Shown one piece after another: positions 6,004 through 12,843 of a stretch of 12,843 bases of DNA. A model generated the notes under the pieces. The model had not been told where the DNA came from. It searched no databases and saw only the letters and a list, made by a program, of their open reading frames with translations. How positions within the stretch are numbered: position 1 is the stretch's first letter; every line of letters begins with the position of its first letter. Location: assembly GCA_964585305.1 (NCBI GenBank), contig CAZPDM010000103.1, forward strand, positions 1 to 12,843, in the 5' to 3' direction. The position numbers and the translations under genes were made by a program. The stretch is from CAZPDM01 sp964585305. GTDB taxonomy: Bacteria; Planctomycetota; Uabimicrobiia; Uabimicrobiales; JABWCH01.

Positions 6004-8157
6004 ATGGCTACAAAAATTGGTTTTGAAGATATTGTCCGAATTTTCCTATTTTTGTTAGGTGCTTCTTTTCAAATTGCTATTCTTGTGCTAATGAATCGAC
6101 GCAAAAATCCTAAAAGTCGTGAAATAATTTTCGCATTTCTTTCTTTTGCTATGTTAGGATGGACATTCAATATTTTTATTTCTTTATTTTCACGCTATCT
6201 TTATTTAGATGATAATATTGTAAAAAAAATTTGTGGTGGTATTGCAGTTGTTAGTTTTACTCTGATTTTTCCTTTACTATTGCATACTTTATTACGCTTT
6301 AGCAATGAAAAATATTTACAATTAAAAAACTGGATCAACTATATTCTTTTATTTATTTTTTATATCCCTATAGTGCTTTTTTGGTTCTTTATATTAGATA
6401 ATAATTTGCACACCGAGATGCTAGAAAATAATTTTCATCTTGAAAATTTTATCAGCCGTTTTATTTTTTGGGGATTACCATTATTAGGAATATCATGGTT
6501 TATTTTAATATGGGGATATGCAAAAACAAAGGATGAGGAAGAAAGACGCTGGCTTTGGATATTAGCAAATATTTCTCTAAGCCTTATGATACTGTATGTA
6601 GTTTGTTTTGTTTTTGAGATATGGAAAGTATATTTTATTGGCCCATATCTAGCTTTGTTTACAGAGATGCTTACATTTTTACTTCCACCTCTTTTATCAT
6701 ATTATCTATATTTTTATAATTATATGGAATATATTTTTAAGCGTGGGCTTATATTTTGTGTATTAGGTATTGCGGTTATTACTTTTTATATTTCGTTGAT
6801 CCGACCTTTGGGATCTAGTATGGAGCAGCAATTCCAGATCAATTTTCGTATGATTGAAGGAATTTTAGTTATGCTGCTTGTGTTTTTTTTTGATCCTTTG
6901 AAACAATGGTTACAGGAATTTTTTAATTGGTTGTTCTTTGCAGAGAACAAATATTATAGAAAGATTTTTCGAGAGCTTTCTATTAAAATTTCTCAAGTTA
7001 GTTATCTTGATTTGGAAACATTAGTAGAAGAGGTTGCACGTACAATTAGCCAAGCAATGAAGATTAAAGACATTTCCCTGATTCTTTTTGAAGAAGTGGA
7101 AGGTAGGCGTTGTATCGCAGAAAGCACAATTGCTATTTATCCTGACGATATTCATCATCTGATTAAATACTTAGAAAAACAAAGAATTTCGGTTATAGAT
7201 ATTTATGATTTTAGTGAAGAAGATATGGATATTTTGCGCGAGATGCGTCGAATAAAAGCCTTCACAATTATTCCAGCATATAGCGATAATGAACTTATTG
7301 GATTGCTAAATATTGGGAAAAGGCTCATTCGCAATTGGCTGCTTGCAGAAGAAGAAGAAATGCTTATTATGCTGGTAAATCAAATGGTCATTGCTATTGA
7401 AAATAGCCGATTAGTACGTGAAAAATTTGTCTTAGAACGCAAAATGTATGAAAACGAAAAATTGTCGTCTCTAGGTCGTTTATCTGCTAGTATTGCTCAC
7501 GAAGTAAAAAATCCACTTTCCTCTATTAAAACAATTGCAGAAGTTACTAAAGAAGAACTAACCCCTACTCATCCTCATTATGAAGGATTAGAGTTGATTG
7601 TTGGAGAAATTGATCGGCTTTCTCGTGTAGTAAGCCAACTTTTACATTTTGCGCGTTCTCGTTCTGGAAAAGTTGAAAGATTGATCATATCAAATGTCAT
7701 CTATGACGCGCTTTTATTATTGCGGCATGAAGCAGAGAGAAATCGTGTTATTATTGAAACACAATGGGAAGATAAAAATATTTTTGTAATTATGGATAAA
7801 GATGCTCTTACAGAAATCTTTTTTAATCTTATTCATAATGCCATACAAGCATTACCACAGGGCGGTCATATTCATATTAACACCGCAATTCTCTATCATA
7901 GTAATAAAAATCTTCCTATGTTTATTAAAATTTGTATATCAGATGATGGGCCTGGGATTCCTGTTGCAGATCGCCAAAAAATTTTTGAGCCATTTTATAC
8001 AACAAAACAAACTGGAACAGGATTAGGATTGACCATTGTTTTACAAAGACTTCAAAAATTAAAAGGACGTATTGTTGTTAAAGATAATGCTTTTGGGCCG
8101 CATGGAACAACTTTTGAGGTAAGTCTTCCTGTAAAACAGGAGGATTGGAAAGAATAG
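6004..8157 (+). CDS. Membrane sensor histidine kinase, multi-TM plus GAF
   Basis: 717 residues from the ATG at 6004, chosen over an upstream in-frame TTG at 5986 because GGAAAG lies 5 bases before it. The first 310 or so residues hold about nine hydrophobic segments, for example ILFLLGASFQIAILVLM and GILVMLLVFFF, resembling 7TM-type sensor regions. Residues about 325-475 form a GAF-like domain. The kinase core follows: H-box ASIAHEVKNPLSS with phospho-acceptor His499, N-box EIFFNLIHNAIQAL (604-617), D-box ISDDGPGIP (645-653), F-box IFEPFYTTK and G-box TGTGLGL (670-676). All catalytic motifs are intact. The layout resembles PrsK-type kinases of exosortase regions, though no such system is visible here. 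No response regulator is adjacent, so it is an orphan by position. Signal unknown. Confidence 0.92.
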   Translation: MATKIGFEDIVRIFLFLLGASFQIAILVLMNRRKNPKSREIIFAFLSFAMLGWTFNIFISLFSRYLYLDDNIVKKICGGIAVVSFTLIFPLLLHTLLRFSNEKYLQLKNWINYILLFIFYIPIVLFWFFILDNNLHTEMLENNFHLENFISRFIFWGLPLLGISWFILIWGYAKTKDEEERRWLWILANISLSLMILYVVCFVFEIWKVYFIGPYLALFTEMLTFLLPPLLSYYLYFYNYMEYIFKRGLIFCVLGIAVITFYISLIRPLGSSMEQQFQINFRMIEGILVMLLVFFFDPLKQWLQEFFNWLFFAENKYYRKIFRELSIKISQVSYLDLETLVEEVARTISQAMKIKDISLILFEEVEGRRCIAESTIAIYPDDIHHLIKYLEKQRISVIDIYDFSEEDMDILREMRRIKAFTIIPAYSDNELIGLLNIGKRLIRNWLLAEEEEMLIMLVNQMVIAIENSRLVREKFVLERKMYENEKLSSLGRLSASIAHEVKNPLSSIKTIAEVTKEELTPTHPHYEGLELIVGEIDRLSRVVSQLLHFARSRSGKVERLIISNVIYDALLLLRHEAERNRVIIETQWEDKNIFVIMDKDALTEIFFNLIHNAIQALPQGGHIHINTAILYHSNKNLPMFIKICISDDGPGIPVADRQKIFEPFYTTKQTGTGLGLTIVLQRLQKLKGRIVVKDNAFGPHGTTFEVSLPVKQEDWKE

Positions 8158-8223
8158 TTTTATTTAAAAAAAATGTTGAAATATCTTATAAAATACCATA
8201 AAATATTTTGATCGTTTATTTTT

Positions 8224-8278
8224 TTGACAAAAATATTTTTTCCTATCTTAACAAAGAGCAAGGAAAAAAATCTATAAA
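8224..8278 (+). promoter_or_regulatory. Weak promoter candidates before the zinc-ribbon protein
   Basis: TTGACA at 8224-8229 has only CTTAAC (8247-8252) at a 17-base spacing. A second pair, TTAACA (8248-8253) and TCTATA (8271-8276), also has a 17-base spacer. Neither is good. A 9-bp stem (8236-8244 with 8261-8269) lies across them. One of these probably serves the gene at 8311, since nothing better is seen between it and the kinase gene. Confidence 0.28.
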
Positions 8279-8310
8279 AAAACAATGAGGGCTTTCCAAA
8301 GATATAAGCT

Positions 8311-9321
8311 ATGTCAATAATTATTAAAGAAGATTTACTATTTGGCAAAATTGCTGTATTAAACAACATTATCACCCAGGGACAATTAGACGAAGCTATA
8401 GGAATTCAAAACTCTCGCTCATATTTTGCACCTATCGCAGCAATTCTTTTGCAAAAAGGCTATCTTACTCGACAACAAATGCATACCATTTTGGAAACTC
8501 AGAAGAGAAGATTGCCGCGTCCTGCTATTGCGCCGCAAGAAAAAAGGGATGATCTAATCTTTGCTTACCTCGCGGAAAAGCTCAATTTAACTAATCTTGC
8601 TGCAATACATGATGGAATTACTATGCAAAATCAGATGGTCAAACGTGGGTTACTTTTCCGAATTAGTGAAATTTTAATTAACCTCGGCTATCTGACTGTG
8701 GAACAAGCAGAGCAAATTGCAATAGAACAAGAACGTCTTATTATTTCTTGCCCGGATTGTGATACAAAATATAATACAATCGGACTTCAATGCGATAAAT
8801 TTGTATGCAAAAAATGCGGAATGGAGATGCTTATTCCAGAAGATATTTTGCAAATGTATTCTCCTTATGAAATTGAAGTATTCCGTAAGAACCTGGATGA
8901 AATAGCCAAACAAGAATCCTTAAATGTGTTATATGCAGAACTAGAACCTTTGCGGGCAAAAAGGCAAAAGGTTATTATTATTCCTGAAGATGGAGATAGC
9001 CTGTATGTATCTTATGGTGCTTATGAAACAAGTGATGAAGATTCCATTGAAGAATTGATTGGCGAGCCTGTAGATGAGCTAGATTTTATTACGGCTGGAG
9101 TTGCCACTATTGATAAACTTAAACAACATAAGTATACAGATGAATGGTACTGGAATCGAGATATTGTTTCTGATATTAGCGGAGAAACATCCAGTGCTGA
9201 TATTTCTAGTGAAGAAATTGAAGATGAAGAGACAATCGATTTAGATTATCGTGTATGGCAAAAAAGGCATATTTTTCAAAATACCATGACAATTGCACAA
9301 AGTTCAGATTCGAATTTGTAA
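8311..9321 (+). CDS. GspE-N-like repeat protein with central zinc ribbon, function unknown
   Basis: 336 residues, no signal peptide or membrane segment, so probably cytoplasmic. The N-terminal 140 residues contain four helical repeats of about 23 residues: FGKIAVLNNIITQGQLDEAI (11-30), PIAAILLQKGYLTRQQMHTI (41-60), a more divergent one near 84-106, and RISEILINLGYLTVEQAEQI (117-136). The pattern of a small hydrophobic helix, G-hydrophobic-T, x-Q-L, Ala and Gln resembles the N-terminal domain of GspE/PilB/MshE ATPases, which in MshE binds cyclic di-GMP. No ATPase follows. Instead there is a zinc ribbon CPDC...CKKC (Cys147, 150, 166, 169) and then an acidic Ser/Glu/Asp-rich tail (about 225-312). 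The start has only a weak ribosome site, but the first repeat begins at residue 11. A regulatory or adaptor role is a guess. Confidence 0.7.
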   Translation: MSIIIKEDLLFGKIAVLNNIITQGQLDEAIGIQNSRSYFAPIAAILLQKGYLTRQQMHTILETQKRRLPRPAIAPQEKRDDLIFAYLAEKLNLTNLAAIHDGITMQNQMVKRGLLFRISEILINLGYLTVEQAEQIAIEQERLIISCPDCDTKYNTIGLQCDKFVCKKCGMEMLIPEDILQMYSPYEIEVFRKNLDEIAKQESLNVLYAELEPLRAKRQKVIIIPEDGDSLYVSYGAYETSDEDSIEELIGEPVDELDFITAGVATIDKLKQHKYTDEWYWNRDIVSDISGETSSADISSEEIEDEETIDLDYRVWQKRHIFQNTMTIAQSSDSNL

Positions 9322-9385
9322 AAAATTAAAACTATGCTATATACTTGAACTTAAATTTTTTAAGTAAAATCAACAATTTCTTCTG

Positions 9386-9406
9386 ATTCTTTTTAAGAAT
9401 TTTTTT
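9386..9406 (+). terminator. Probable terminator of the zinc-ribbon protein gene
   Basis: ATTCTT and AAGAAT pair around TTT (9386-9400) and are followed by a run of six T. The 6-bp stem contains a single G-C pair, so it is weak, but stem and T-run are in the right order. A second perfect repeat, ACTTAAA/TTTAAGT (9349-9365), lies just upstream. Confidence 0.4.
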
Positions 9407-9424
9407 AAATTTTAAAAAAAACAT

Positions 9425-9453
9425 TTGACGCTACTTTAGAAATTCTCTATAAT
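9425..9453 (+). promoter_or_regulatory. Strong sigma-70-type promoter of the porin gene
   Basis: TTGACG (9425-9430), a 17-base spacer and a perfect TATAAT (9448-9453) make this the best promoter in the window. Transcription would start around 9460, leaving about 190 bases before the porin ATG. This agrees with the porin looking like a highly expressed gene. Confidence 0.8.
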
Positions 9454-9468
9454 CGTATGTGTTATGGT

Positions 9469-9503
9469 TGAAAATTTTTATAAACCTATTACAAAAATTT
9501 TCA
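9469..9503 (+). promoter_or_regulatory. Stem-loop early in the porin leader
   Basis: TGAAAATTTTT (9469-9479) pairs perfectly with AAAAATTTTCA (9493-9503) around a 13-base loop. It would form about 10 bases into the transcript and could stabilise its 5' end. AT-rich, so chance is possible. Confidence 0.4.
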
Positions 9504-9570
9504 TGGTTTAAGAAAGCAAACTTTAACCTTTAGCAGTGGATACTAATTTAGACTTGAAAAATATTTTCTT

Positions 9571-9628
9571 CTTTTGATGAAATGTCAAAAGCTTATAATA
9601 TTTTTCATCAAAATACCGATGAATATTT
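9571..9628 (+). promoter_or_regulatory. Competing stems / possible operator upstream of the porin ribosome site
   Basis: Segment A (9572-9582, TTTTGATGAAA) can pair over 11 bp with C (9603-9613, TTTCATCAAAA). Alternatively CTTTTGA (9571-9577) pairs over 7 bp with B (9585-9591, TCAAAAG), while TTCATC within C pairs with D (GATGAA, 9619-9624). A:B plus C:D and A:C exclude each other, the geometry of a switching leader. The A:B repeat also sits just before TATAAT (9594-9599), so the same bases could instead be an operator over a second promoter. Confidence 0.35.
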
Positions 9629-9648
9629 AACTTTATGGAAGGATTGTT

Positions 9649-11064
9649 ATGTCTAAATTTTGGATGAGCTTTCTTGCTCTAATATTGGCCGTTTCTGTCG
9701 TGGCACAAGTTTCCGAAGAAGAACGAATTAACGAACTTCAAAAGAAAGTATTAGAACAACAACAAATTCTCCAAGACTTGGAACAAAAACTCCAAGAACG
9801 CGAACAAAGTACACAAGCCTATACAGAACAATTAGTTAAAGAATATCTAAACTCCCCCGTAGCAGAAGAAGATGCTGGCATTACTGCTGGATATGACAAA
9901 GGCTTCTTTGTTCAATCTGCTGACGAAAGTTTTATGCTTAAACTTAATGGTTCTATGGCTGCTCAAGCTGGCTTTTTTGAAGCAAATACTGTTACTAATA
10001 ATTCTTTCCGCTTGTCCGAAGCCCGTATTGATTTTCACGCATATTTGTTCAATAAAGATTGGCATTTCCGCGCACGTCCAGATTTTTCTGCTTTAGAATC
10101 TGGCAGCAAAAATGTCCTACGAGATGTCTATCTTGAATACCTTGGTTTAAATTGTGTAAAATTTCGCGTTGGTGCATGGGTTCTTCCCTTCTCTTTGGAA
10201 GTAGAACTTGCTAATGGACGTCGTACAATTGCCAATGCGCCATTCTCTTCCTATATGCCTAATCGTGAAATTGGTGCAGCGGTTTTTGGCGATGGAATTC
10301 CTTTTACCAAATCTGAAGCCTTAGCAAAACATCTTAGTTATTTCTTTGGCGTTTTTAATGGCGAAATTACAAATAATAAAATGGACGTCAATGATGACAA
10401 GATGTTCATGGGTCAATTAAAATTTTTCCCCTTTGGCAATAAAGAAGCAAAAACTTTTTTACAAGTTGCTGCATTGTTCAATAATCGTGTTTATGTAGAA
10501 GATGCTGCACGTTTAAATCTTACTGCTCTTTGGGGAAGCCATCGTGCATTTGGTCAAGACGGTGTTGTTGATGTAGATGATACCAATGGCGAACAAATGG
10601 GTGTTGAAGTAGGCTGGATGTTTGACAAAAACAATTTCCATGTCGAAGGTGAATTTATTTGGATGCGTTATTGCCGTTCTAGCGATGTAAGTTCCGTCTC
10701 TGGCTATAAAGCTTTAAAAATGTGGGGCGTTTCTACCGCTATTACTTATTTCATTCCAGTCAGCGAGAAAAACAAAGATATGGGACTCGAACCCGTTGGT
10801 AAAATTTCCTTCACAGATATTGATGATAGTGAAGGCGATGGCTCTCGCGGAAGCAATACTTTTGGATCACTTTCTGATGTTCGCGGCCAAAGCATTTGGG
10901 AATTTACAGTTGGTGCTAGATTCCATTTCAACAAACATGTCCGTACAGATTTCAACTGGACTATGTATGATCTAGAACTAACCCGTGGCGTCAATAATAG
11001 TGATTCCCGTAAGGGTGGCAATTTAATTCATGCTTTCTTATTCCAAACTTACGTAACATGGTAA
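9649..11064 (+). CDS. Outer-membrane porin, OprO/OprP-like, with N-terminal coiled coil
   Basis: 471 residues. A signal peptide covers residues 1 to about 19 (MSKFWMSFLALILAVSVVA). Residues about 22-67 form a Glu/Gln-rich coiled coil, and the barrel begins at GYDKGFFVQSADESFMLKLN (81-100), the usual opening of the phosphate-selective porin O/P family. The barrel alternates polar and aromatic strands and ends in a C-terminal Trp, as expected for BAM-assembled outer-membrane proteins. The coiled coil may reach the peptidoglycan or build a trimer. Substrate selectivity cannot be read from the sequence; phosphate is only the family name. GGAAGGA lies 5 bases before the ATG. The gene is less AT-rich than its neighbours and favours CGT/CGC arginine codons, which suggests high expression. 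A strong promoter lies upstream and a GC-rich terminator downstream. Confidence 0.88.
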   Translation: MSKFWMSFLALILAVSVVAQVSEEERINELQKKVLEQQQILQDLEQKLQEREQSTQAYTEQLVKEYLNSPVAEEDAGITAGYDKGFFVQSADESFMLKLNGSMAAQAGFFEANTVTNNSFRLSEARIDFHAYLFNKDWHFRARPDFSALESGSKNVLRDVYLEYLGLNCVKFRVGAWVLPFSLEVELANGRRTIANAPFSSYMPNREIGAAVFGDGIPFTKSEALAKHLSYFFGVFNGEITNNKMDVNDDKMFMGQLKFFPFGNKEAKTFLQVAALFNNRVYVEDAARLNLTALWGSHRAFGQDGVVDVDDTNGEQMGVEVGWMFDKNNFHVEGEFIWMRYCRSSDVSSVSGYKALKMWGVSTAITYFIPVSEKNKDMGLEPVGKISFTDIDDSEGDGSRGSNTFGSLSDVRGQSIWEFTVGARFHFNKHVRTDFNWTMYDLELTRGVNNSDSRKGGNLIHAFLFQTYVTW

Positions 11065-11073
11065 GCTAATTTT

Positions 11074-11098
11074 AAGGCGTGGGATTTCCACGCCTTTT
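11074..11098 (+). terminator. Terminator of the porin gene
   Basis: AAGGCGTGG (11074-11082) pairs with CCACGCCTT (11088-11096) around GATTT, and the T-run reaches 11098. This is the most GC-rich hairpin in the window, 9 bases after the porin stop. The cytochrome gene starts only 35 bases later without a visible promoter, so some readthrough may occur. Confidence 0.88.
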
Positions 11099-11132
11099 CT
11101 ATAACCAGCCAGCTCTAAGCGAGGAACTAATT

Positions 11133-11726
11133 ATGTTTCGGTTATGGTTAGAAAACCGTTTGGCTTTGCAAAAATTTTTATTAAGACCAATTATTCCAAG
11201 AGGAAAAGCTATATGGCAATATTTTAGCGGATTTGCCGCCGTTTTTTTTGTTTTGTGTCAAATTTTTTCAGGGATTTATTTAGTTGCAACATCCTCTTTA
11301 GGAATTCGAGAACCAAGTATTATTCTAAATCTTCATTGGGTTGGTGCAAATGGGCTGGTGATAGTTATCCTCGGCCATTTTTTTTTGAATCTTTATATGG
11401 GGAAATATCGTACTCCTGGAGAATTAACATGGTGGACAGGCATGGTTTTAGGCGGGATAATTTTATTTGCTTATCTTTCTGGTACAATCTTACTTTGGAA
11501 GAGTGAACCACAATTGATAAGTTTTTTACATCTAATCGAGCGAGTTCCTATTATTGGGCTATTGATAAAAATAGCTATTCCTAAAACCCCAGAAGCAGCT
11601 AAGATAGCTGTGCATATTTGGCACACAAGTATTTTGCCTATAATGATGTTGATGACAACATTTCTTCATATTTGGTTATTAAGTCGCCAAAATATCTATT
11701 TGGATCCCGACTGCGATTTTTCCTAG
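11133..11726 (+). CDS. Stand-alone cytochrome b6-like diheme membrane protein
   Basis: 197 residues with four membrane helices (about 30-53, 68-90, 100-122 and 163-185). It corresponds to the N-terminal, heme-binding half of cytochrome b. Heme ligands are visible: His68 and His82, 14 apart in helix B, and His164 and His179, 15 apart in helix D. The 15-residue spacing is the b6 type rather than the mitochondrial type. Family motifs WVGAN, GKYRTPGELTWWTG and SGTILLW are present, but the usual LPWDQ after helix C reads LLWKS. Such proteins carry electrons from quinol in bc or b6f complexes. No Rieske protein, subunit IV or cytochrome c gene lies in the window. The ATG at 11133 is chosen because GAGGA lies 7 bases upstream; an earlier GTG at 11079 falls inside the porin terminator. 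Confidence 0.82.
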   Translation: MFRLWLENRLALQKFLLRPIIPRGKAIWQYFSGFAAVFFVLCQIFSGIYLVATSSLGIREPSIILNLHWVGANGLVIVILGHFFLNLYMGKYRTPGELTWWTGMVLGGIILFAYLSGTILLWKSEPQLISFLHLIERVPIIGLLIKIAIPKTPEAAKIAVHIWHTSILPIMMLMTTFLHIWLLSRQNIYLDPDCDFS

Positions 11727-11764
11727 AAAATTCTATTAAAACTAGGAAAGATCTGTTTCTTTTT
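11715..11764 (+). terminator. Probable terminator of the cytochrome b6-like gene
   Basis: Bases 11715-11726 pair with 11742-11753 in a 12-bp stem (one G-U) that includes the stop codon, with a 15-base loop. The stem is followed by the T-rich stretch TGTTTCTTTTTT. The large loop makes it imperfect, but its position between two genes fits. Confidence 0.5.
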
Positions 11765-11797
11765 TGATTGAAAATCATTGGTATTAAAGGTAAAGCG

Positions 11798-12843
11798 ATG
11801 AGCAAATTTGTGAAAATGGGGCAAAAAATTTTTGGATACCAAATTACTCAAAAAATTTGGCATGGAAATTTTTCTACCACTTGGCAAGTACGAAATTCTA
11901 AGGGAGAAAATTTTATTCTCCAAGTTATTGAAGATAATCGTCTTTATCAGGAAATCATAGACAATCCTTTGCAAATTCCTAATATATCATCTCCATATTT
12001 AGCTCAATTACTATCTATAATTCCACAGCCGCTATCCCTGCTTTGGCAACCACTTTCGGGACGTTTACTTTCTACTTACATTAAACAATTGAAAGTTATC
12101 AAACCTAATATCGCTCTATATCTTACTAGAAAAATTTTAGAAATTGTTCAATTCTTAGATAGTCAAGGTCTTGCACATGGAGCATTACGTCCTAGCCATA
12201 TTATAATTACTCCAGATAAAAAAGTCATGGCTACCAATTTTCCACTAGGAATTTGGGAACAAAGAGTATTATCAAAGATGTTTCAAGATGGCGATAATAT
12301 GGAACAATTTGCACGTATTTTGCCATATTTCCCAAACGAAGTTTTGGAAAAAGGAGAATATGGATCTACTCAAAGTGAGATATATACATTAGGGATAGTA
12401 TTAGCAGAAATGTTAACTGGAGAATGTGTTCCGCCAAATCGTTTGATTCGGACATTAAATAAAAATCAAGTTTCTTCTCCCATTGCGTCTATTATTTTAA
12501 AGGCGACAACTTCTAAAGAAGATCGTTATCCTGATACGGATACAATGTATGAAGATTTGAATCAAGTACTTAAAGCATCAGATGAAGTTGAAAAAATTTA
12601 CGTTCCTACACCAGGCAGCATGAATGTAGCATTAGAAGCGATTCCTGCGGACTCAAGAGAATATCGTATTTACCAAGCTAGTTTATTGTCTGCACAACAG
12701 ACTGTTGATGCAGAAGTTATTGCAGAACCTGTAGAATTAGCAGAAGAAGAGTTGGCAAGAGCCCATGAACAAAATGCTGATCCTGTTATGAAAAAAACAG
12801 CTAAAACAGATAAAAATGTACAAAAAGTTACTAGTAGAATTCG
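11798..12843 (+). CDS. Ser/Thr kinase-fold pseudokinase, 3' end outside window
   Basis: 348 codons are visible and the frame is open at the window edge. ATG is preceded by AAAGG with a 7-base gap. Residues about 13-260 follow the eukaryotic-like kinase fold: YQITQKIWHGNFSTTWQV for the glycine loop, LAHGALRPSHIIITPDKK for the catalytic loop, YFPNEVL for the APE region, and SEIYTLGIVLAEMLTG for helix F. Key residues are missing. The ATP-binding Lys is Gln42, HRD is H127-G-A129, the metal-binding Asn is His134, and DFG is N147-F-P. It is therefore predicted to lack phosphotransfer and to work as a scaffold or ligand sensor. After 265 comes a Glu/Ala-rich, then Lys/Thr-rich linker, suggesting a further domain beyond the edge. 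No active kinase or phosphatase is next to it. Confidence 0.82.
   Translation, partial: MSKFVKMGQKIFGYQITQKIWHGNFSTTWQVRNSKGENFILQVIEDNRLYQEIIDNPLQIPNISSPYLAQLLSIIPQPLSLLWQPLSGRLLSTYIKQLKVIKPNIALYLTRKILEIVQFLDSQGLAHGALRPSHIIITPDKKVMATNFPLGIWEQRVLSKMFQDGDNMEQFARILPYFPNEVLEKGEYGSTQSEIYTLGIVLAEMLTGECVPPNRLIRTLNKNQVSSPIASIILKATTSKEDRYPDTDTMYEDLNQVLKASDEVEKIYVPTPGSMNVALEAIPADSREYRIYQASLLSAQQTVDAEVIAEPVELAEEELARAHEQNADPVMKKTAKTDKNVQKVTSRI

Larger units (their letters stand above)
9322..9648. other. 327-base intergenic region with promoter and long porin leader
   Basis: The left third is very AT-rich with small hairpins, one followed by a T-run. A near-consensus promoter sits at 9425-9453. The rest, about 190 bases, would be an untranslated leader for the porin, with one stem at 9469-9503 and mutually exclusive stems at 9571-9628. 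No gene is seen in it. Confidence 0.65.

Noticed and set aside
10746..11021. 91-codon antisense frame in the porin gene
   Set aside because: Shadow of a less AT-rich coding sequence; translation is rich in Leu, Ser and Pro without a recognisable fold, and no promoter is seen.
11079..11132. GTG start at 11079 for the cytochrome b6-like protein
   Set aside because: It lies inside the porin terminator stem and has no ribosome site; the ATG at 11133 has GAGGA.
1..12843. CRISPR array, insertion sequence, tRNA or attachment site
   Set aside because: Looked for regularly spaced repeats, transposase-like frames, terminal repeats and tRNA-like folds; none seen.

Overview
The window is AT-rich bacterial DNA. 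It carries nine recognisable protein genes, two of them cut by the window edges. No tRNA, rRNA, IS element or CRISPR array is visible. The gene set points to a Gram-negative bacterium: an outer-membrane OprO/OprP-like porin with an N-terminal coiled coil ending in an aromatic residue, a cytochrome b6-type protein, an ECF sigma factor, a kinase-fold protein and a protein pairing GspE-N-like repeats with a zinc ribbon. The combination suggests the PVC group, perhaps a low-GC planctomycete. That is an inference from gene style, not a proven placement.

Layout. Minus strand, 1-1715: the first codons of an unidentified gene (1-35) overlap by ATGA the stop of an ECF sigma factor (32-658). A secreted C39-like cysteine peptidase (855-1715) has its own promoter and a hairpin separating it from the sigma gene. 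A 465-base divergent spacer (1716-2180) holds the peptidase promoter, a candidate promoter for the rightward gene and an unexplained imperfect inverted repeat. Plus strand, 2196 to the end: a ClC channel/transporter fused to a CBS pair and a PTS EIIA-like domain (2196-4496); a homospermidine synthase-family enzyme (4667-5944); a multi-TM GAF histidine kinase with no response regulator beside it (6004-8157); a repeat plus zinc-ribbon protein of unknown role (8311-9321); a 327-base spacer with a near-consensus promoter and a roughly 190-base leader; the porin (9649-11064); a small stand-alone cytochrome b6-like protein (11133-11726); and a degenerate kinase-fold protein running off the right edge (11798-12843).

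Most plus-strand genes are followed by a hairpin, so the region reads as single-gene units rather than one operon. Themes that may connect the genes are envelope and ion homeostasis (ClC, porin, secreted peptidase), signalling (ECF sigma factor, sensor kinase, pseudokinase, EIIA domain on the channel) and polyamine synthesis. No single pathway ties them together. The most unusual points are the ClC-CBS-EIIA fusion, the pseudokinase lacking its core catalytic residues, and the competing stems in the porin leader.
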